Below, one piece after another: positions 5,667 through 5,714 of a DNA stretch of 5,714 nt. The notes beneath the pieces are model-generated. The model saw nothing but the letters and a program-made list of their open reading frames with translations, searched no databases and had not been told where the DNA came from. The stretch spans positions 1 through 5,714 of the forward strand of contig DASZMJ010000108.1 in NCBI GenBank assembly GCA_035551935.1, read 5' to 3'. Both the position numbers and the translations under genes were made by a program. Positions within the stretch are counted from its first letter, which is position 1; every line of letters starts with the position of its first letter. Source of the stretch: DASZMJ01 sp035551935 (lineage in GTDB: Bacteria > Planctomycetota > Planctomycetia > Isosphaerales > Isosphaeraceae).

Positions 5667-5714
5667 CCAAAGGGGGACTGGCTCCGAGTCTTCGAGGTGC
5701 CTGTCCCCCTTTGG
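5667..5714. repeat. Imperfect palindrome (REP/MITE-like) at the right edge
   Basis: Positions 5667-5685 are complementary to 5696-5714 apart from two T-T oppositions (5679/5702 and 5683/5698). The outer 12 bp are perfect and the central loop is 10 nt. It begins 28 bases after the hydrolase stop codon. It may serve as a 3' hairpin, but the long symmetric arms resemble dispersed intergenic palindromes I recall from planctomycete genomes. That recollection is unverified. The last base of the right arm is the last base of the window, so it may extend outward. Confidence 0.7.

Noticed and set aside
1..5714. A composite transposon or genomic island bounded by the end repeats
   Set aside because: The two end palindromes differ in sequence, no transposase or integrase is present, and gene composition is uniform across the window.

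Overview
The window is strongly GC-rich and gene-dense, with very open antisense frames of the kind high GC content produces. Codon choice favours G or C at third positions throughout. The gene style suggests Planctomycetota, perhaps an Isosphaerales- or Gemmatales-like relative. The pointers are the secreted TolB-like/beta-lactamase-fold hydrolase, the EboD-type sugar-phosphate cyclase and a short palindrome resembling intergenic repeats I associate with that phylum. This taxonomic call is inference from style and memory, not from a database search.

Layout: (1) Positions 1-63 hold a 25-bp perfect inverted repeat with an AT-rich loop, probably cut by the window edge. (2) Positions 94-1937, minus strand, hold a two-gene operon: kynB (N-formylkynurenine formamidase) followed by a kynureninase-like PLP enzyme (kynU), joined by an ATGA stop/start overlap. 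(3) Positions 1938-2124 are a divergent intergenic region with a strong kynB ribosome binding site, a weak candidate promoter and a perfect 9-bp stem-loop. (4) Positions 2125-3369, plus strand, encode a dehydroquinate-synthase-fold protein most like EboD. It keeps the metal ligands but departs from classical AroB motifs. (5) Positions 3370-3454 hold two hairpins and a strong Shine-Dalgarno. (6) Positions 3455-5638, plus strand, encode a secreted two-domain protein: an N-terminal TolB/PD40 beta-propeller-like region fused to a class C beta-lactamase-fold (S12-type) serine hydrolase. (7) Positions 5639-5714 hold an imperfect palindrome ending exactly at the window edge.

How the genes work together: KynB and KynU are consecutive steps of tryptophan breakdown (N-formylkynurenine to kynurenine, then to anthranilate and alanine). 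The first enzyme, tryptophan 2,3-dioxygenase, is not in the window. The two plus-strand genes have no evident link to that pathway or to each other. No CRISPR array, tRNA, rRNA, transposase or integrase gene is visible. The items most worth a second look are the orphan EboD-like cyclase with altered active-site motifs, the propeller-hydrolase fusion, and the two unrelated palindromic repeats at the window ends. I found no convincing evidence of a wholly new multi-gene system.
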